DNA from: Streptomyces phaeofaciens
GTDB taxonomy: Bacteria > Actinomycetota > Actinomycetes > Streptomycetales > Streptomycetaceae
Direction: 5' to 3'
NCBI RefSeq assembly: GCF_014648915.1
Contig: NZ_BMSA01000011.1
Location: 1 to 64,000, forward strand
DNA: 64,000 nt
The translations under genes and the position numbers were made by a program. This document shows, piece by piece, positions 16,101-32,184 of this stretch; within the stretch, counting starts at the first letter, position 1; each line of letters starts with the position of its first letter. Under the pieces are notes generated by a model. The model had not been told where the DNA came from and did no database searches. It was given only the letters and a program-made list of their open reading frames with translations.

Positions 16101-19100
16101 GGTCCGGTGGTGCCCACCCGGATCCCCGGCCTGCCCACCTACGCCTTCCAGGGCGAGCGGTACTGGCTCGCGGACGGCGCGGACGTCCCGGCCGAGCCCG
16201 GCGATCTGGGCCTCGCCCCGGCCGGACACCCGCTGCTCGGCGCCGCGCTCGCGCCCGCCGAGGGCGACGGCCTGGTCCTCACGGGCCGGCTGTCGCCGCG
16301 TACCCACGGCTGGCTCGCCGATCATGTGATCCTCGGCTCGACCGTCGTACCGGGCACCGCGTATCTGGAACTCGCCCTGCACGCGGCCGCGTCGACCGGC
16401 TGCGACACGGTGGAGGAGCTGCACCAGGAGAGCCCGCTGATCCTCGCCGAGGACGAGGCCGCGCACCTCCAGCTGACGGTGGGCCCGGCCGACGAGCACG
16501 GGCGGCGCACGATCGCCGTGCACTCCCGGCCCGCCCGCGCGGCCGAGGACAACCCGCCGTGGACCCGCCGCGCGAGCGGAGTCCTGGCCCGCACGGCGGA
16601 CGCCGCGACGGGCCCTGAGCCGGGCGGCGCCTGGCCGCCACCGGGTGCCGTCCCCGTCGACGTCACGGGCTTCTACGACTCCGTGGCGGACGACGGCTTC
16701 ACGTACGGCCCGTCGTTCCGGGGCCTGCACGCGGTGTGGCGGTCGGGCGAGGACACGTTCGGCGAGGTACGCCTGCCCGAGGGCCACGACGCCGAGGCGG
16801 CCCGGCACGGGGTCCATCCGGCGCTGCTGGACGCCGCGCTGCACGCCGGCCTGGTCGGCACCACCGCCGACGAGGTGCTGCTGCCCTTCGTGTGGAGCGG
16901 GGTGCGGCTGCACCGGCCGGGCGCCACCGCGCTGCGCGTACGCCTCTCCCCCGTCGGGCCCCGGGCGATGTCGGTGACCGTGTGGGACGCGGACGGGGCC
17001 CTCGTGGCCTCGGTGGAGTCGCTGCGGGCCCGCCCGGTCTCGGTCGCCCAGCTGCGGGCCGCGGCCCCCGACCGGCGGCCAGAGCACCTGTTCCACGTCG
17101 GGTGGACGCCGGTGGAGCGGGACCGGGCGGAACCGGACCGGGCGGCGGACCTGGTCGTGGTGGGCCCGGGGCGGGTGCCGGAGGGTGTCGTACGGGAGCG
17201 GTTCGCGGACGTCGCGGCGCTCGCGTCGGCCGTCTCCGCGGGCAGGCCCGTGCCCGACGCCGCGTTCCTGACGGCTCCCGAGGACACCGACGGCCCCGTC
17301 CCCGAAGCTGTCCCCGAGGCCGCGCACGCGGCGGTGCACGCCGTGCGGTCCGCGCTCGTGGCGTGGGCCGCGGACGAGCGGCTCGCCGGAACTCCGCTGA
17401 TCGTGGTCACCCGCGACGCGGTCGCCACCGGGCCCGGCGACCCGGTCACGGGGCTGCGCCAGGCGCCCCTGTGGGGGCTGACCCGCGCGGCCCAGGCGGA
17501 ACACCCGGACCGGTTCGTCCTGCTGGACCTGCCCGACGACACGGCGGCGGACGTACGGCGGACGACGGCGGACGACCGGCATACGGAGGCGGACGGCCGG
17601 TGTGCGGAGGCGGACGCCTGGCGCGCGGCGGCGGACCGCTTCGGCGAACCGCAACTGGCCCTGCGCGAGGGTACGTTGCTCACCCCCCGCCTGACCCGAG
17701 CCCGCCCCTCGGCCGCTGCCGAGACCCGCATCCCGCTCCCCGGGCCGGACGGCGGCACGGTCCTGGTGACCGGCGGCACGGGCGCCCTGGGCGCACTGGT
17801 CGCCCGGCACCTGGTGCGCGAACACAGCGCCCGCAGGCTGCTGTTGCTGAGCCGCAGCGGTCGATCGGCTCCCGGGACAGCCGAGTTGACGGCCGAGCTG
17901 ACCGGGCTCGGCGCACACGTGACCGTGGCGGAGTGCGACGCCGCCGACCGGGAGGCGCTAGTCTCCGCCCTCGACGGCATCCCGGCGGAGCACCCGCTGA
18001 CGGCCGTCATCCACACGGCCGGTGTCACGGGCGACGGCGCCCTGGACGCGCTCACGCCGCGACGCGTGGACGCCGTACTGCGTCCCAAGGTGGACGCGGC
18101 CTGGCAGCTGCACGAACTGACCGGGGACACACCGCTGGTGCTGTTCTCGTCGGCGACGGCCACCCTCGGCGGCGCCGGACAGAGCGCCTACACCGCCGCC
18201 AACTCCTTCCTGGACGCCCTCGCCGCACACCGTGCGGCGCGCGGGCTGCCCACGGTGTCGCTGGCCTGGGGCCTGTGGGAACAGGACACGGCCGGTATGG
18301 CGGCCGGGCTGGACGCGACGGCCCTGCGCCGGATGCGCCGCGCCGGGATCCTGCCGCTCTCCGCCGAGGAGGGCCTGGCCCTGTTCGACGCGGCGACGGC
18401 CACCCTGCGGTCCGCCGCCGGAGGCCTCCCCGTCGTCGTACCGGTACGGCTCGACCCGACGGCGTTCGGCGCGTCCGCCGGCGCCCCCGTCTCGCCCCTT
18501 CTGCGCCGGCTGGAGCCGGATGCCGCCCAGGACGCCCGTCCGGCGGGGTCGGACATGTCCGAGCGGGCGGCGGCGTTGCGCGGGCGGCTCGGCGGGGTGG
18601 ACGAGGAGGAGCGGCGGCGCATCCTGCTGGAGTTGGTGCGTGGCACGGTCGCCGAGGTGCTCGGCCACCCGGGCCTCGGCTCCGTCCCCGCCGAACGTGC
18701 CTTCAGCGACCTGGGCTTCGACTCGCTCACGGCGGTGGAACTCCGCAACCGGCTCACCACCACCACCGGACTGCGGCTCACCGCGACGCTCGTCTTCGAC
18801 CACCCGACGTCCCAGGCGCTGGCCCGCCACCTCGACGAGGCACTGCCCCGCGACGACACCCCGGCCGCCGCCCCCGTCCTGCGCGAACTCGACCGACTGG
18901 AGGCGGTGTTGGCGAGCATCGCCCCCGGCCACCACCCGGACCACGAACGGATCGCCGGACGGCTGCGGGCCGTTCTCGCCGCCTGGGACGAACGGACGGA
19001 CGACCGGGCGGGCCCGACGGCCGCCGGGCCCGCCGACGGACCGAACACGGCCGGCTCCGCGCTGGAGCTGGACTCGGCGGACGACGACGCGGTCTTCGAC

Positions 19101-19130
19101 TTCATCACCAACGAACTCGGGATCTCCTGA
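13137..19130 (+). CDS. pieA5: Type I PKS module KS-AT(malonyl)-DH-KR-ACP
   Basis: This single module of 1997 residues has a docking coiled coil (5-35), KS (Cys209), a KS-AT linker made largely of EVP/EVS tripeptide repeats (about 483-539), AT with GHSVGE (Ser740) and HAFH (His846), the malonyl-CoA signature, DH (HVILGSTVVP, His1063), KR (about 1540-1718) and ACP (Ser1863). It supplies C1/C2 of the piericidin side chain. KR plus DH would give a 1,2-double bond, but piericidin carries it at 2,3, so a shift is implied. The GTG at 13137 has a strong GGAGAGGG site 8 bases upstream; ATG 13116 with GGAGA just upstream is an in-frame alternative that adds seven residues. The gene lies 58 bases after the previous PKS gene, in the same operon. 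Confidence 0.94.
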   Translation: MTQDEQAGRMLEALRHSLKENKRLQQENRRLAESRHEPIAVVGMACRFPGGVSSPEDFWRLLDEGRDAVGPFPADRGWDVGALYDPDPDHPGTSYVRHGAFLRDAARFDADFFGISPREALAMDPQQRLLLETSWEAVERAGIDPASLHGSRTGVFVGASPLGYGAGPRAASQGAEGYLLTGTTVSVASGRLAYTFGFEGPALTVDTACSSSLVALHLAAQALRGGECELALVGGAAVMARPHMFVEFSRQRGLAPDGRIKAFAGAADGTAWGEGVGILLVERLSDARRHGHRVLAVVRGSAVNQDGASNGLTAPNGLAQQKAVRAALADAGLTPADVDAVEAHGTGTRLGDPIEARALLATYGRERPAERPLWLGSVKSNIGHTQLAAGVAGVIKMVLALEHGVLPRTLHVDEPTPHVDWTTGAVSLLTERRAWPETGRPRRAAVSSFGISGTNAHIVLEQAPPEPGATGAMGAMGPEAAPKVSEVPEVPEVPEVPEVPEVPEVPEVPEVPEVPEVPEVPEVSEVSEVSEVSEVSEVSEAADGVSDAGRPLLPWLLSAAGPAALRAQAERLHTAVSAHPVPAHPDWTPAALARSLATTRARLDHRAVVLGSDREDLLAGLEALRTPTADAGRPVTGTAAQGGATAFLFTGQGSQRAMMGRELSARYPVFAASLDRICGLFDERAGLGLREVLDAAAGSERAGLLDRTAWTQAALFAVEVSLYRLVESWGVRPDQLLGHSVGELAAAHVAGVFSLQDAVTAVAARGRLMQELPPGGRMAAVEAAEEEVTALLAGRAEGPGRAGIAAVNGPSSVVVSGDEDAVREVVEVLRARGRRTRELPVSHAFHSPRMDGMLDGFREVLATLTLREPVLPIVSNVTGRPVTSAEVRSADYWVRHVREAVRFHDGVGTLLGQGVRTFVELGPDGVLSAMVREGAAALLPDDALADVVAVPLLRRDRDEVRTLLTGVAQAYARGTEVDWGAVVADPGAGPVVPTRIPGLPTYAFQGERYWLADGADVPAEPGDLGLAPAGHPLLGAALAPAEGDGLVLTGRLSPRTHGWLADHVILGSTVVPGTAYLELALHAAASTGCDTVEELHQESPLILAEDEAAHLQLTVGPADEHGRRTIAVHSRPARAAEDNPPWTRRASGVLARTADAATGPEPGGAWPPPGAVPVDVTGFYDSVADDGFTYGPSFRGLHAVWRSGEDTFGEVRLPEGHDAEAARHGVHPALLDAALHAGLVGTTADEVLLPFVWSGVRLHRPGATALRVRLSPVGPRAMSVTVWDADGALVASVESLRARPVSVAQLRAAAPDRRPEHLFHVGWTPVERDRAEPDRAADLVVVGPGRVPEGVVRERFADVAALASAVSAGRPVPDAAFLTAPEDTDGPVPEAVPEAAHAAVHAVRSALVAWAADERLAGTPLIVVTRDAVATGPGDPVTGLRQAPLWGLTRAAQAEHPDRFVLLDLPDDTAADVRRTTADDRHTEADGRCAEADAWRAAADRFGEPQLALREGTLLTPRLTRARPSAAAETRIPLPGPDGGTVLVTGGTGALGALVARHLVREHSARRLLLLSRSGRSAPGTAELTAELTGLGAHVTVAECDAADREALVSALDGIPAEHPLTAVIHTAGVTGDGALDALTPRRVDAVLRPKVDAAWQLHELTGDTPLVLFSSATATLGGAGQSAYTAANSFLDALAAHRAARGLPTVSLAWGLWEQDTAGMAAGLDATALRRMRRAGILPLSAEEGLALFDAATATLRSAAGGLPVVVPVRLDPTAFGASAGAPVSPLLRRLEPDAAQDARPAGSDMSERAAALRGRLGGVDEEERRRILLELVRGTVAEVLGHPGLGSVPAERAFSDLGFDSLTAVELRNRLTTTTGLRLTATLVFDHPTSQALARHLDEALPRDDTPAAAPVLRELDRLEAVLASIAPGHHPDHERIAGRLRAVLAAWDERTDDRAGPTAAGPADGPNTAGSALELDSADDDAVFDFITNELGIS
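14583..14753 (+). repeat. Nonamer minisatellite in a PKS linker (19 units)
   Basis: Nineteen 9-base units run without interruption: one AAGGTGTCC, twelve identical GAGGTACCC, then six identical GAGGTGTCC. They encode KVS, (EVP)x12 and (EVS)x6 between KS and AT of the malonyl module. Each of the twelve central units contains the palindrome GGTACC. The complete identity of units within each class points to recent slippage or unequal exchange. Confidence 0.97.
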
Positions 19131-19160
19131 CCCGTGCGGAACAGAGAGGGTGGCACCACC

Positions 19161-26393
<7,233 letters not shown>

Positions 26394-26401
26394 GCACACC
26401 C

Positions 26402-27091
26402 ATGTCTCCCGAGAACGGCGCTCAGCCGCACGAGATCGACCAAGCGGTCCTGGACGGCCAGGCCCCCTACCACCGGCGTGCCCTGGCCTTCTACGACCTC
26501 GTCGTGTTCCGGGGCAGCGCACCGTGGTTCTGGCGCTGCCACCCGAGCAACTTCGAGCAGCTGTACCGCACGAGCATCGGCGCGAAGCACCTGGAGATCG
26601 GCGTCGGCACCGGATACCTGCTGTCCCGCACCCGGTTCCCGGTGTCCAACCCGAAGGTCACGCTCGCCGATCTGAACCCGGCCACCCTCGACTTCACCGC
26701 GCAGCGGCTGCGCTTCGTCGAGACGACGAAGGTCGTCGCCAACGCGCTGGAGCCGCTGCCGGTGCCGGACGAGAGCCATGACTCGGCGGCGCTGAGCTTC
26801 CTGCTGCACTGCATCCCCGGCAGCCTCCGCGACAAGGGTGTGGCGATCAAGCACGCGGCGGCGGCCGTGAAGCCGGGCGGAACCGTGTTCGGCAGCACGG
26901 TGCTGTCCTCCGGCGTCCCGGTCACCCGGGCGGGCCGGTGGCTGATGGGCAACCTCAACGCCAAGGGCGTGTTCCACAACGACCAGGACAGTCTGGGTGA
27001 CCTGCGCGCCCAACTGGAGCAGAACTTCGACGACTTCGAGCTGGTCACCCGGGGCAGCGTCGGCCTCTTCCGCGCCCGCAAGCCGAAGTAG
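26402..27091 (+). CDS. pieB1: Class I SAM-dependent methyltransferase (piericidin O-methyltransferase candidate)
   Basis: This 229-residue protein has the SAM-binding motif HLEIGVGTGYLL near residue 60 and a downstream LKPGG-like VKPGGTVFGS strand, typical of Rossmann-fold methyltransferases. The ATG follows the PKS stop by 8 bases with GGAAGG about 11 bases upstream, so it is co-transcribed with the PKS. In piericidin clusters two O-methyltransferases cap the ring hydroxyls (C5 and C6 oxygens). By order this matches PieB1, which I take to methylate the ring oxygen not introduced by the hydroxylase. The substrate assignment is inference; the fold is clear. Confidence 0.85.
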   Translation: MSPENGAQPHEIDQAVLDGQAPYHRRALAFYDLVVFRGSAPWFWRCHPSNFEQLYRTSIGAKHLEIGVGTGYLLSRTRFPVSNPKVTLADLNPATLDFTAQRLRFVETTKVVANALEPLPVPDESHDSAALSFLLHCIPGSLRDKGVAIKHAAAAVKPGGTVFGSTVLSSGVPVTRAGRWLMGNLNAKGVFHNDQDSLGDLRAQLEQNFDDFELVTRGSVGLFRARKPK

Positions 27092-27129
27092 CCCCCCGCC
27101 CGGACACCGCCTTGCCGAAAGGACCCGCC

Positions 27130-27627
27130 ATGGGTGATCGCTGGTACCCGGTCGAAGAGGCCGACGACTCCTTCTTCGCCACCGCCCCCCTCCATCACGC
27201 CCGCTCCGTCGAACTGCCGTACCCGGCCGAGGAGACCTGGGCCGCGCTCACCGGTGAGGGGGTGTCGAGCTGGACCAAGGGCATGAAGCGCCTCACGTGG
27301 ACCTCACCGCGTCCCCACGGCGTCGGCACCACCCGGGAGATCGAGCTGGGCGGCGACTTCGTGCTGCGCGAGCGGTTCTTCCGCTGGGAGGAGGGCCGGC
27401 GCAAGACGTTCACCGCCGTCGAGGGCACCAAGAACATCTTCCGGCATCTCGTGGAGGACTACGTCGTCGAACCGACCGACGGCGGCTCGCGGTTCAGCTG
27501 GCGCTGGGCCGCCGAGCTGAACCGCCCCTGGTCGTATCTCCAGGGCCCGCTGGACCGATGGATGTTCGCCCCGACCGGCCGCTCCCACATCGACGGGCTG
27601 CCCGTGTACATGGCCGCCCACCGCTGA
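27130..27627 (+). CDS. pieC: SRPBCC/START-fold protein, putative ring-forming cyclase
   Basis: This 165-residue protein opens with an SRPBCC-type pattern (YPAEETWAALTGEGVSSW), has a central REIELGGDFVLRERFF strand and ends with a long amphipathic segment before PVYMAAHR. This fold in polyketide clusters usually binds and shapes oligoketide chains. Placed between the methyltransferase and the amidotransferase, it is a good candidate for helping close the pyridine ring after amide formation, but no catalytic residue can be named from sequence. The ATG at 27130 has GAAAGGA 7-8 bases upstream. A TTG at 27112 is in frame but has no ribosome site. Confidence 0.8.
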   Translation: MGDRWYPVEEADDSFFATAPLHHARSVELPYPAEETWAALTGEGVSSWTKGMKRLTWTSPRPHGVGTTREIELGGDFVLRERFFRWEEGRRKTFTAVEGTKNIFRHLVEDYVVEPTDGGSRFSWRWAAELNRPWSYLQGPLDRWMFAPTGRSHIDGLPVYMAAHR

Positions 27628-27669
27628 CCCGAGCACACGACACGCACCCCCGACCGAAGGAAGACACAC

Positions 27670-29511
27670 ATGTGTGGGATCGCCGGCTGGATCGCCTTCC
27701 AGCGGGACCTGCGGACCCGACGCCCCGCGCTCGACGCGATGACCGCCACCATGGTCTGCCGGGGCCCGGACGCCGGGGGCACCTGGCTGTCACCGTCCGC
27801 GGCGCTCGGGCACCGGCGGCTGTCCGTCATCGACCTGGAGGGCGGCGTCCAGCCCATGACGGTCGACACGCCGGACGGCCCGGTCGTGCTGACGTACAGC
27901 GGTGAGGCGTACAACTTCGTCGAACTCCGCGACGAGCTGCGCCGGCGCGGTCACCGCTTCCGCACCACGAGCGACACCGAGGTGGTGCTGCACTCCTACC
28001 TGGAGTGGGGCGAGGAGTTCGCCGAGCGGCTCGACGGGATGTACGCGCTCGGCGTCTGGGACGGCCGCACGGACAAGCTGGTCCTGCTGCGCGACCGGCT
28101 CGGCATCAAGCCGCTGTACGTGTACGAGACCGAGGACGGCGTCCTGTTCGGCTCGGAGGCCAAGGCGATCCTCGCCCACCCGGAGGTGCAGCCGGTCGTG
28201 GACACGGACGGCTTCCGGGAGCTGTTCGGGTTCGTCAAGGAGCCGGGCCGCGCCGTGTGGGCGGGGATGCGCGAGGTCAAGCCCGGCAGCCTGCTGATCG
28301 TCGACCGCGCCGGGCCGCGCGAGCGCCTGTACTGGCGGCTGGAGGTCGCCGAGCACGAGGACGACACCGCGACGACCGTGCGCCGGGTGCGGGAGCTGCT
28401 GGAGGACAGTGTCGGCCGGCAGCTCGTCGCGGACGTGCCGCAGTGCGTGCTGCTCTCCGGCGGCCTCGACTCCAGCGCGCTGACCGCGCTGGCCGCCCGC
28501 GGGATGGCCGAACGCGGCCGGGAGACACGGACGTTCACGGTCGACTTCGAGCAGCCGGACGACTTCCGCGCCGACGAGCTGCGCGGTTCACCGGACGCGC
28601 CGTACGCCCGTGAGGTCGTCGCGCACGTGGGCACGGTGCACACCGACATCCGGCTGGACCACCAGGCGCTGGCCGATCCCGAGGTGCGGCGCGCGGTCGT
28701 CACCGCGCGGGATCTGCCGTTCGGCTTCGGGGAGGCGGACAACTCCCTCTACCTGCTGTTCAAGGCGATCCGGGAGCACGCGACGGTGGCGCTGTCGGGC
28801 GAGTCCTCCGACGAGATCTTCGGCGGGTACCCGTGGTTCCATCTGCCGGTCGTGCAGGAGGCCGCCATGTTCCCGTGGGTCACGGCCTCCGGGCTCGGGC
28901 CCAGGTCCCATCCCACCAAGCTGATCGACCCCTCCCTGCTGCTGGGCACGCTGGACGTGCCCGGCTACTGGGCGCAGCGCTGGGCCGACACCGTCGCCCA
29001 GCTCCCGGCCGTACCGGGCGAGGACGCGCACGAGCGCCGGATGCGGGAGTTCTGCTACGTCCATCTCACCAGCCTGCTGGGCCTGTTGCTGGACCGGAAG
29101 GACCGGATGAGCATGGCCGTGGGCCTGGAGGTCCGGGTGCCGTTCTGCGACCACCGGCTGGTGGAGTACGTGTTCAACACCCCGTGGTCGATGAAGACGT
29201 TCGACGGCCGGGAGAAGAGCCTGCTGCGGGCGGCGGTGCGCGATGTGCTGCCCACCTCGGTGGTGGAGCGGGTCAAGGCGCTCTACCCGCACACGCAGGA
29301 GCCTCGGTACGTCGGCGCGTTGCAGCACCAGGTGGGCGATCTGCTCGCGGGCGGCCACCAGGCGGTCGACTTCTTCGACCGGGCCGCGCTCACGAAGGCC
29401 GTCCAGGGGCGGCCGGAGGCCGTGGAGCGTGACGAGCGCGAGGCGTTCGAGCGGGTCCTCGACCTCGCCGTCTGGCTCGATGTGCACCGCCCCACCCTCA
29501 AGCTCTCCTGA
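27670..29511 (+). CDS. pieD: Asparagine-synthetase-like amidotransferase (pyridine nitrogen source)
   Basis: This 613-residue protein has the two-domain layout of AsnB. The N-terminal Ntn glutaminase begins MCGIAG with the nucleophile Cys2. The C-terminal synthetase has the ATP pyrophosphatase loop SGGLDSS near residue 263 and a later SGESSDEIFGGY motif. It would release ammonia from glutamine and amidate the adenylated carboxyl of the diketo acid freed by the PKS thioesterase; the amide nitrogen then becomes the ring nitrogen. This enzyme beside a PKS ending in a beta,delta-diketo unit is the strongest single marker for a piericidin-type pathway. It is full-length with all key residues visible. 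Confidence 0.93.
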   Translation: MCGIAGWIAFQRDLRTRRPALDAMTATMVCRGPDAGGTWLSPSAALGHRRLSVIDLEGGVQPMTVDTPDGPVVLTYSGEAYNFVELRDELRRRGHRFRTTSDTEVVLHSYLEWGEEFAERLDGMYALGVWDGRTDKLVLLRDRLGIKPLYVYETEDGVLFGSEAKAILAHPEVQPVVDTDGFRELFGFVKEPGRAVWAGMREVKPGSLLIVDRAGPRERLYWRLEVAEHEDDTATTVRRVRELLEDSVGRQLVADVPQCVLLSGGLDSSALTALAARGMAERGRETRTFTVDFEQPDDFRADELRGSPDAPYAREVVAHVGTVHTDIRLDHQALADPEVRRAVVTARDLPFGFGEADNSLYLLFKAIREHATVALSGESSDEIFGGYPWFHLPVVQEAAMFPWVTASGLGPRSHPTKLIDPSLLLGTLDVPGYWAQRWADTVAQLPAVPGEDAHERRMREFCYVHLTSLLGLLLDRKDRMSMAVGLEVRVPFCDHRLVEYVFNTPWSMKTFDGREKSLLRAAVRDVLPTSVVERVKALYPHTQEPRYVGALQHQVGDLLAGGHQAVDFFDRAALTKAVQGRPEAVERDEREAFERVLDLAVWLDVHRPTLKLS

Positions 29512-29550
29512 CCCCCCATCCCACCCCCCTCTGCGAGGAGCACCCACGGC

Positions 29551-30324
29551 ATGGCAGTCGACAACGACCTCTACGACCAGCTCTCCTGGTGGGACGACAA
29601 CCAGCCCTTCGCCACGCTGGAGGCGTTCACCCCGGCCCGCTTCACGTACTTCCACGACGTCCTGACCACCCGGCTGCGGCTGGAGCCGAAGGGCCTGCGG
29701 GTGCTGGACGTGGGCTGCGGCGGCGGGCTGCTCGCCGAGCGCTTCAGCCGTACGGGCGCCCAGGTCACCGGCATGGACCCGTCGGGCCCCTCGCTGGAGG
29801 CGGCCCGCGCCCACGCCCGCGAGCAGGGCCTGGAGATCGACTACCGGCAGGGCGTGGCGGAGGAACTCCCGTTCCCTGACGGCACGTTCGACCTGGTGTA
29901 CTGCTGCGACACCCTGGAGCACGTCACCAGCACCGACCGGGCGGTCGGCGAGGCGGTGCGCGTACTGAAGCCGGGCGGCCACTACCTGTACGACACGATC
30001 AACCGCACCTTCCGCTCCAAGCTCGCCATGATCAAGATGGCCCAGGAGTGGAAGTCGGTCAGCTTCGCCCCGAAGGACCTGCACGACTGGAACAGCTTCA
30101 TCAGGCCCGAGGAGCTGTACGCGCTGTTCCGCCGGCACGGTCTGGACAACCAGGAGACGATCGGCTTCGCCTCCACCCGGCCGCAGCTGGAGCTGCTGAA
30201 GGACATGCGCCGCCGCGCCCGGGGCGAGATCACCTACGGCGAACTGGGCCGCCGCTTCGGCCTCGGTGTCCATCCGAAGGACACCTCCGTCATCTACGCC
30301 GGTTTCGCGAGGAAGGCCGCCTGA
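29551..30324 (+). CDS. pieB2: UbiG-like SAM-dependent O-methyltransferase
   Basis: This 257-residue protein has motif I VLDVGCGGG near residue 52, then VTGMDPS, a DTLEHV motif and a VLKPGGHYLYDTINRT segment, all characteristic of the UbiG (3-demethylubiquinone O-methyltransferase) group. UbiG methylates a ring hydroxyl introduced by a flavin hydroxylase. Here the next gene is such a hydroxylase and overlaps this stop codon (ATG at 30324), so the pair probably acts in sequence at C5 of the pyridinol ring. This matches what I recall of PieB2 acting after PieE. RBS GCGAGGAG sits about 12 bases before the ATG. Confidence 0.87.
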   Translation: MAVDNDLYDQLSWWDDNQPFATLEAFTPARFTYFHDVLTTRLRLEPKGLRVLDVGCGGGLLAERFSRTGAQVTGMDPSGPSLEAARAHAREQGLEIDYRQGVAEELPFPDGTFDLVYCCDTLEHVTSTDRAVGEAVRVLKPGGHYLYDTINRTFRSKLAMIKMAQEWKSVSFAPKDLHDWNSFIRPEELYALFRRHGLDNQETIGFASTRPQLELLKDMRRRARGEITYGELGRRFGLGVHPKDTSVIYAGFARKAA

Positions 30325-32105
30325 TGGACACGACCCAGAGCACCGCCACGCCGGCGATCCACGTCCCCGTACTCGTCGTCGGCGCCGGTCCGGCCGGGCT
30401 CACCGCGTCCCTCGCGCTGTCCCGGTACGGTGTCCGCCACCTCCTGGTGGACCGCTACGACGGCAGCGCGCACACGCCCCGCGCCCACCTGCTCAACCAG
30501 CGCACCGGCGAGATCTTCCGCGATCTGGGGGTCGAGGACCGGGTGCTGGCCGAGGCGACCCCGAGCCCGCTCTTCGCCAACCATGTCTTCATGTCGACGT
30601 TCGCGGGCCCCGAGGTCAGCCGCCTGGACGCGTACGGCAACGGCCCCGACCGGATCGGGGACTACCTGGCGGCCAGCCCCGGCCGGATGTGCAACCTCGC
30701 CCAGCATCTGCTGGAGCCGATCCTGGTCGACGAGATCGAGCGGGCCCGGGTGGGCGAACTCCGTGGCGGGCAGGACTTCCAGCGCCTCACGCAGGACGAC
30801 GACGGCGTCACCGCCGTGCTCCGCGACCGGCACTCGGGGCAGGAGTACACGGTCCGCGCGGACTATGTGATCGGCGCCGACGGCGCGCGCAGCCGGGTGC
30901 GGGAGCAGGCCGGCATCGGGATGCAGGGGCACGAGGGCATCGCGCGGGTGGCGTCGGTGTGGTTCGAGGCCGACCTCTCGCGGTACAGCGCCGACCGTCC
31001 GGCGATCCTCTACATCGGCGGCGTGCCGGGCCGCCCGGCCGGGGACGGCCGCGTCTTCGTGAGCATCCGCCCCTGGAACGAGTGGGTGTATCTGCGGTTC
31101 CTCGACCACGACGACGATCCGGAGGGCTTCTCCGCGGACGACCACGAGGAGATCACCGCCCATATCCGCCAGAGCATCGGCGACCCCTCGATCGACATCA
31201 GGATCAAGAGCGTCTCGCCGTGGCAGGTCAACGCGCAGGTCGCCGAACGCTTCGCCGCCGGGCGGGTGTTCTGTGTCGGCGACGCCGTGCACCAGATGCC
31301 GCCGACGAACGGCCTCGGCCTGAACACGGCGGTCGCGGACGCCCACAACCTGGCCTGGAAGCTGCGGCTGGTCCTCGCCGGCCTGGCCGGACCCGAACTC
31401 CTCGCCACCTACGAGACCGAGCGGCTCCCGGTGGGCGGCCACGCCGTGGACCGTGCGGTGCGCAGCATGCTCGACTTCCTCGGCATCCCGGCGGCCCTCG
31501 GGTACGAGGAGGGCCAGAGCGCCGAGGAGCAGTGGGCGCTGCTGCGCGGCCTGCACGACGACACACCGGAGGCGGCTGCCCGGCGGGAGGCGCTGGCGGC
31601 GGCGACCGACCGGATCAACGGCCAGGTCAACGCGCACGGCATGGAGATCGGCCACCGCTACCGGGCGGGGGCCCGGGTGGACGACGGCACACCGGAACCG
31701 GCCCAGGACCGCGACCCCGAGCTGTACTACCAGGCCACGACCTGGCCGGGCGCACGGCTGCCGCACGCCTGGCTGGAGGACGGCCGGCTCCGCTGCTCCA
31801 CCCTGGACCTCGTCGGGCACGGCCGTTTCGTGCTCCTGACCGGCCGGGGCGGCGAGGCCTGGCACGAGGCGGCCCGGGAGGCGGCCCGGCTGACCGGCGT
31901 CGAGGTCACCGTGCGGCCGGTCGGCACGGCCGGCGGCCCGCGCGACCCGTACGGCACCTGGGAACGGCTGCGGGAGGTCGACGCGGACGGCGGTGTCCTG
32001 GTCCGCCCCGACGGCCATGTGGCCTGGCGCGCCGCGTCGTCCGCGTCGGCACAGGACCTGCCGAAGATCCTGGCGACCCTGCTGCACACACCCAGCGGCC
32101 GCTGA
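30324..32105 (+). CDS. pieE: FAD-dependent aromatic hydroxylase (PheA/TfdB-UbiH type)
   Basis: This 593-residue class A flavoprotein monooxygenase has the dinucleotide-binding VVGAGPAGL near residue 21, a GADGARS motif near 183 and the FAD ribityl motif GDAVHQMPPTNGLGLN near 319. A C-terminal thioredoxin-like domain (about 440-590) is typical of phenol-hydroxylase-like members. It would hydroxylate the pyridinol ring before O-methylation. Its ATG overlaps the stop of the upstream methyltransferase by one base, so translation is coupled. It is the last gene of the + strand cluster; the formate dehydrogenase gene converges on it from downstream. Confidence 0.92.
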   Translation: MDTTQSTATPAIHVPVLVVGAGPAGLTASLALSRYGVRHLLVDRYDGSAHTPRAHLLNQRTGEIFRDLGVEDRVLAEATPSPLFANHVFMSTFAGPEVSRLDAYGNGPDRIGDYLAASPGRMCNLAQHLLEPILVDEIERARVGELRGGQDFQRLTQDDDGVTAVLRDRHSGQEYTVRADYVIGADGARSRVREQAGIGMQGHEGIARVASVWFEADLSRYSADRPAILYIGGVPGRPAGDGRVFVSIRPWNEWVYLRFLDHDDDPEGFSADDHEEITAHIRQSIGDPSIDIRIKSVSPWQVNAQVAERFAAGRVFCVGDAVHQMPPTNGLGLNTAVADAHNLAWKLRLVLAGLAGPELLATYETERLPVGGHAVDRAVRSMLDFLGIPAALGYEEGQSAEEQWALLRGLHDDTPEAAARREALAAATDRINGQVNAHGMEIGHRYRAGARVDDGTPEPAQDRDPELYYQATTWPGARLPHAWLEDGRLRCSTLDLVGHGRFVLLTGRGGEAWHEAAREAARLTGVEVTVRPVGTAGGPRDPYGTWERLREVDADGGVLVRPDGHVAWRAASSASAQDLPKILATLLHTPSGR

Positions 32106-32184
32106 CGGCAGTTGGCGCGTGCGCGGGCGGGCGGGCGGTACGACCGTGGGCCGGCAGCGGGGCGACGCCGCCGTACGGTCCGCC

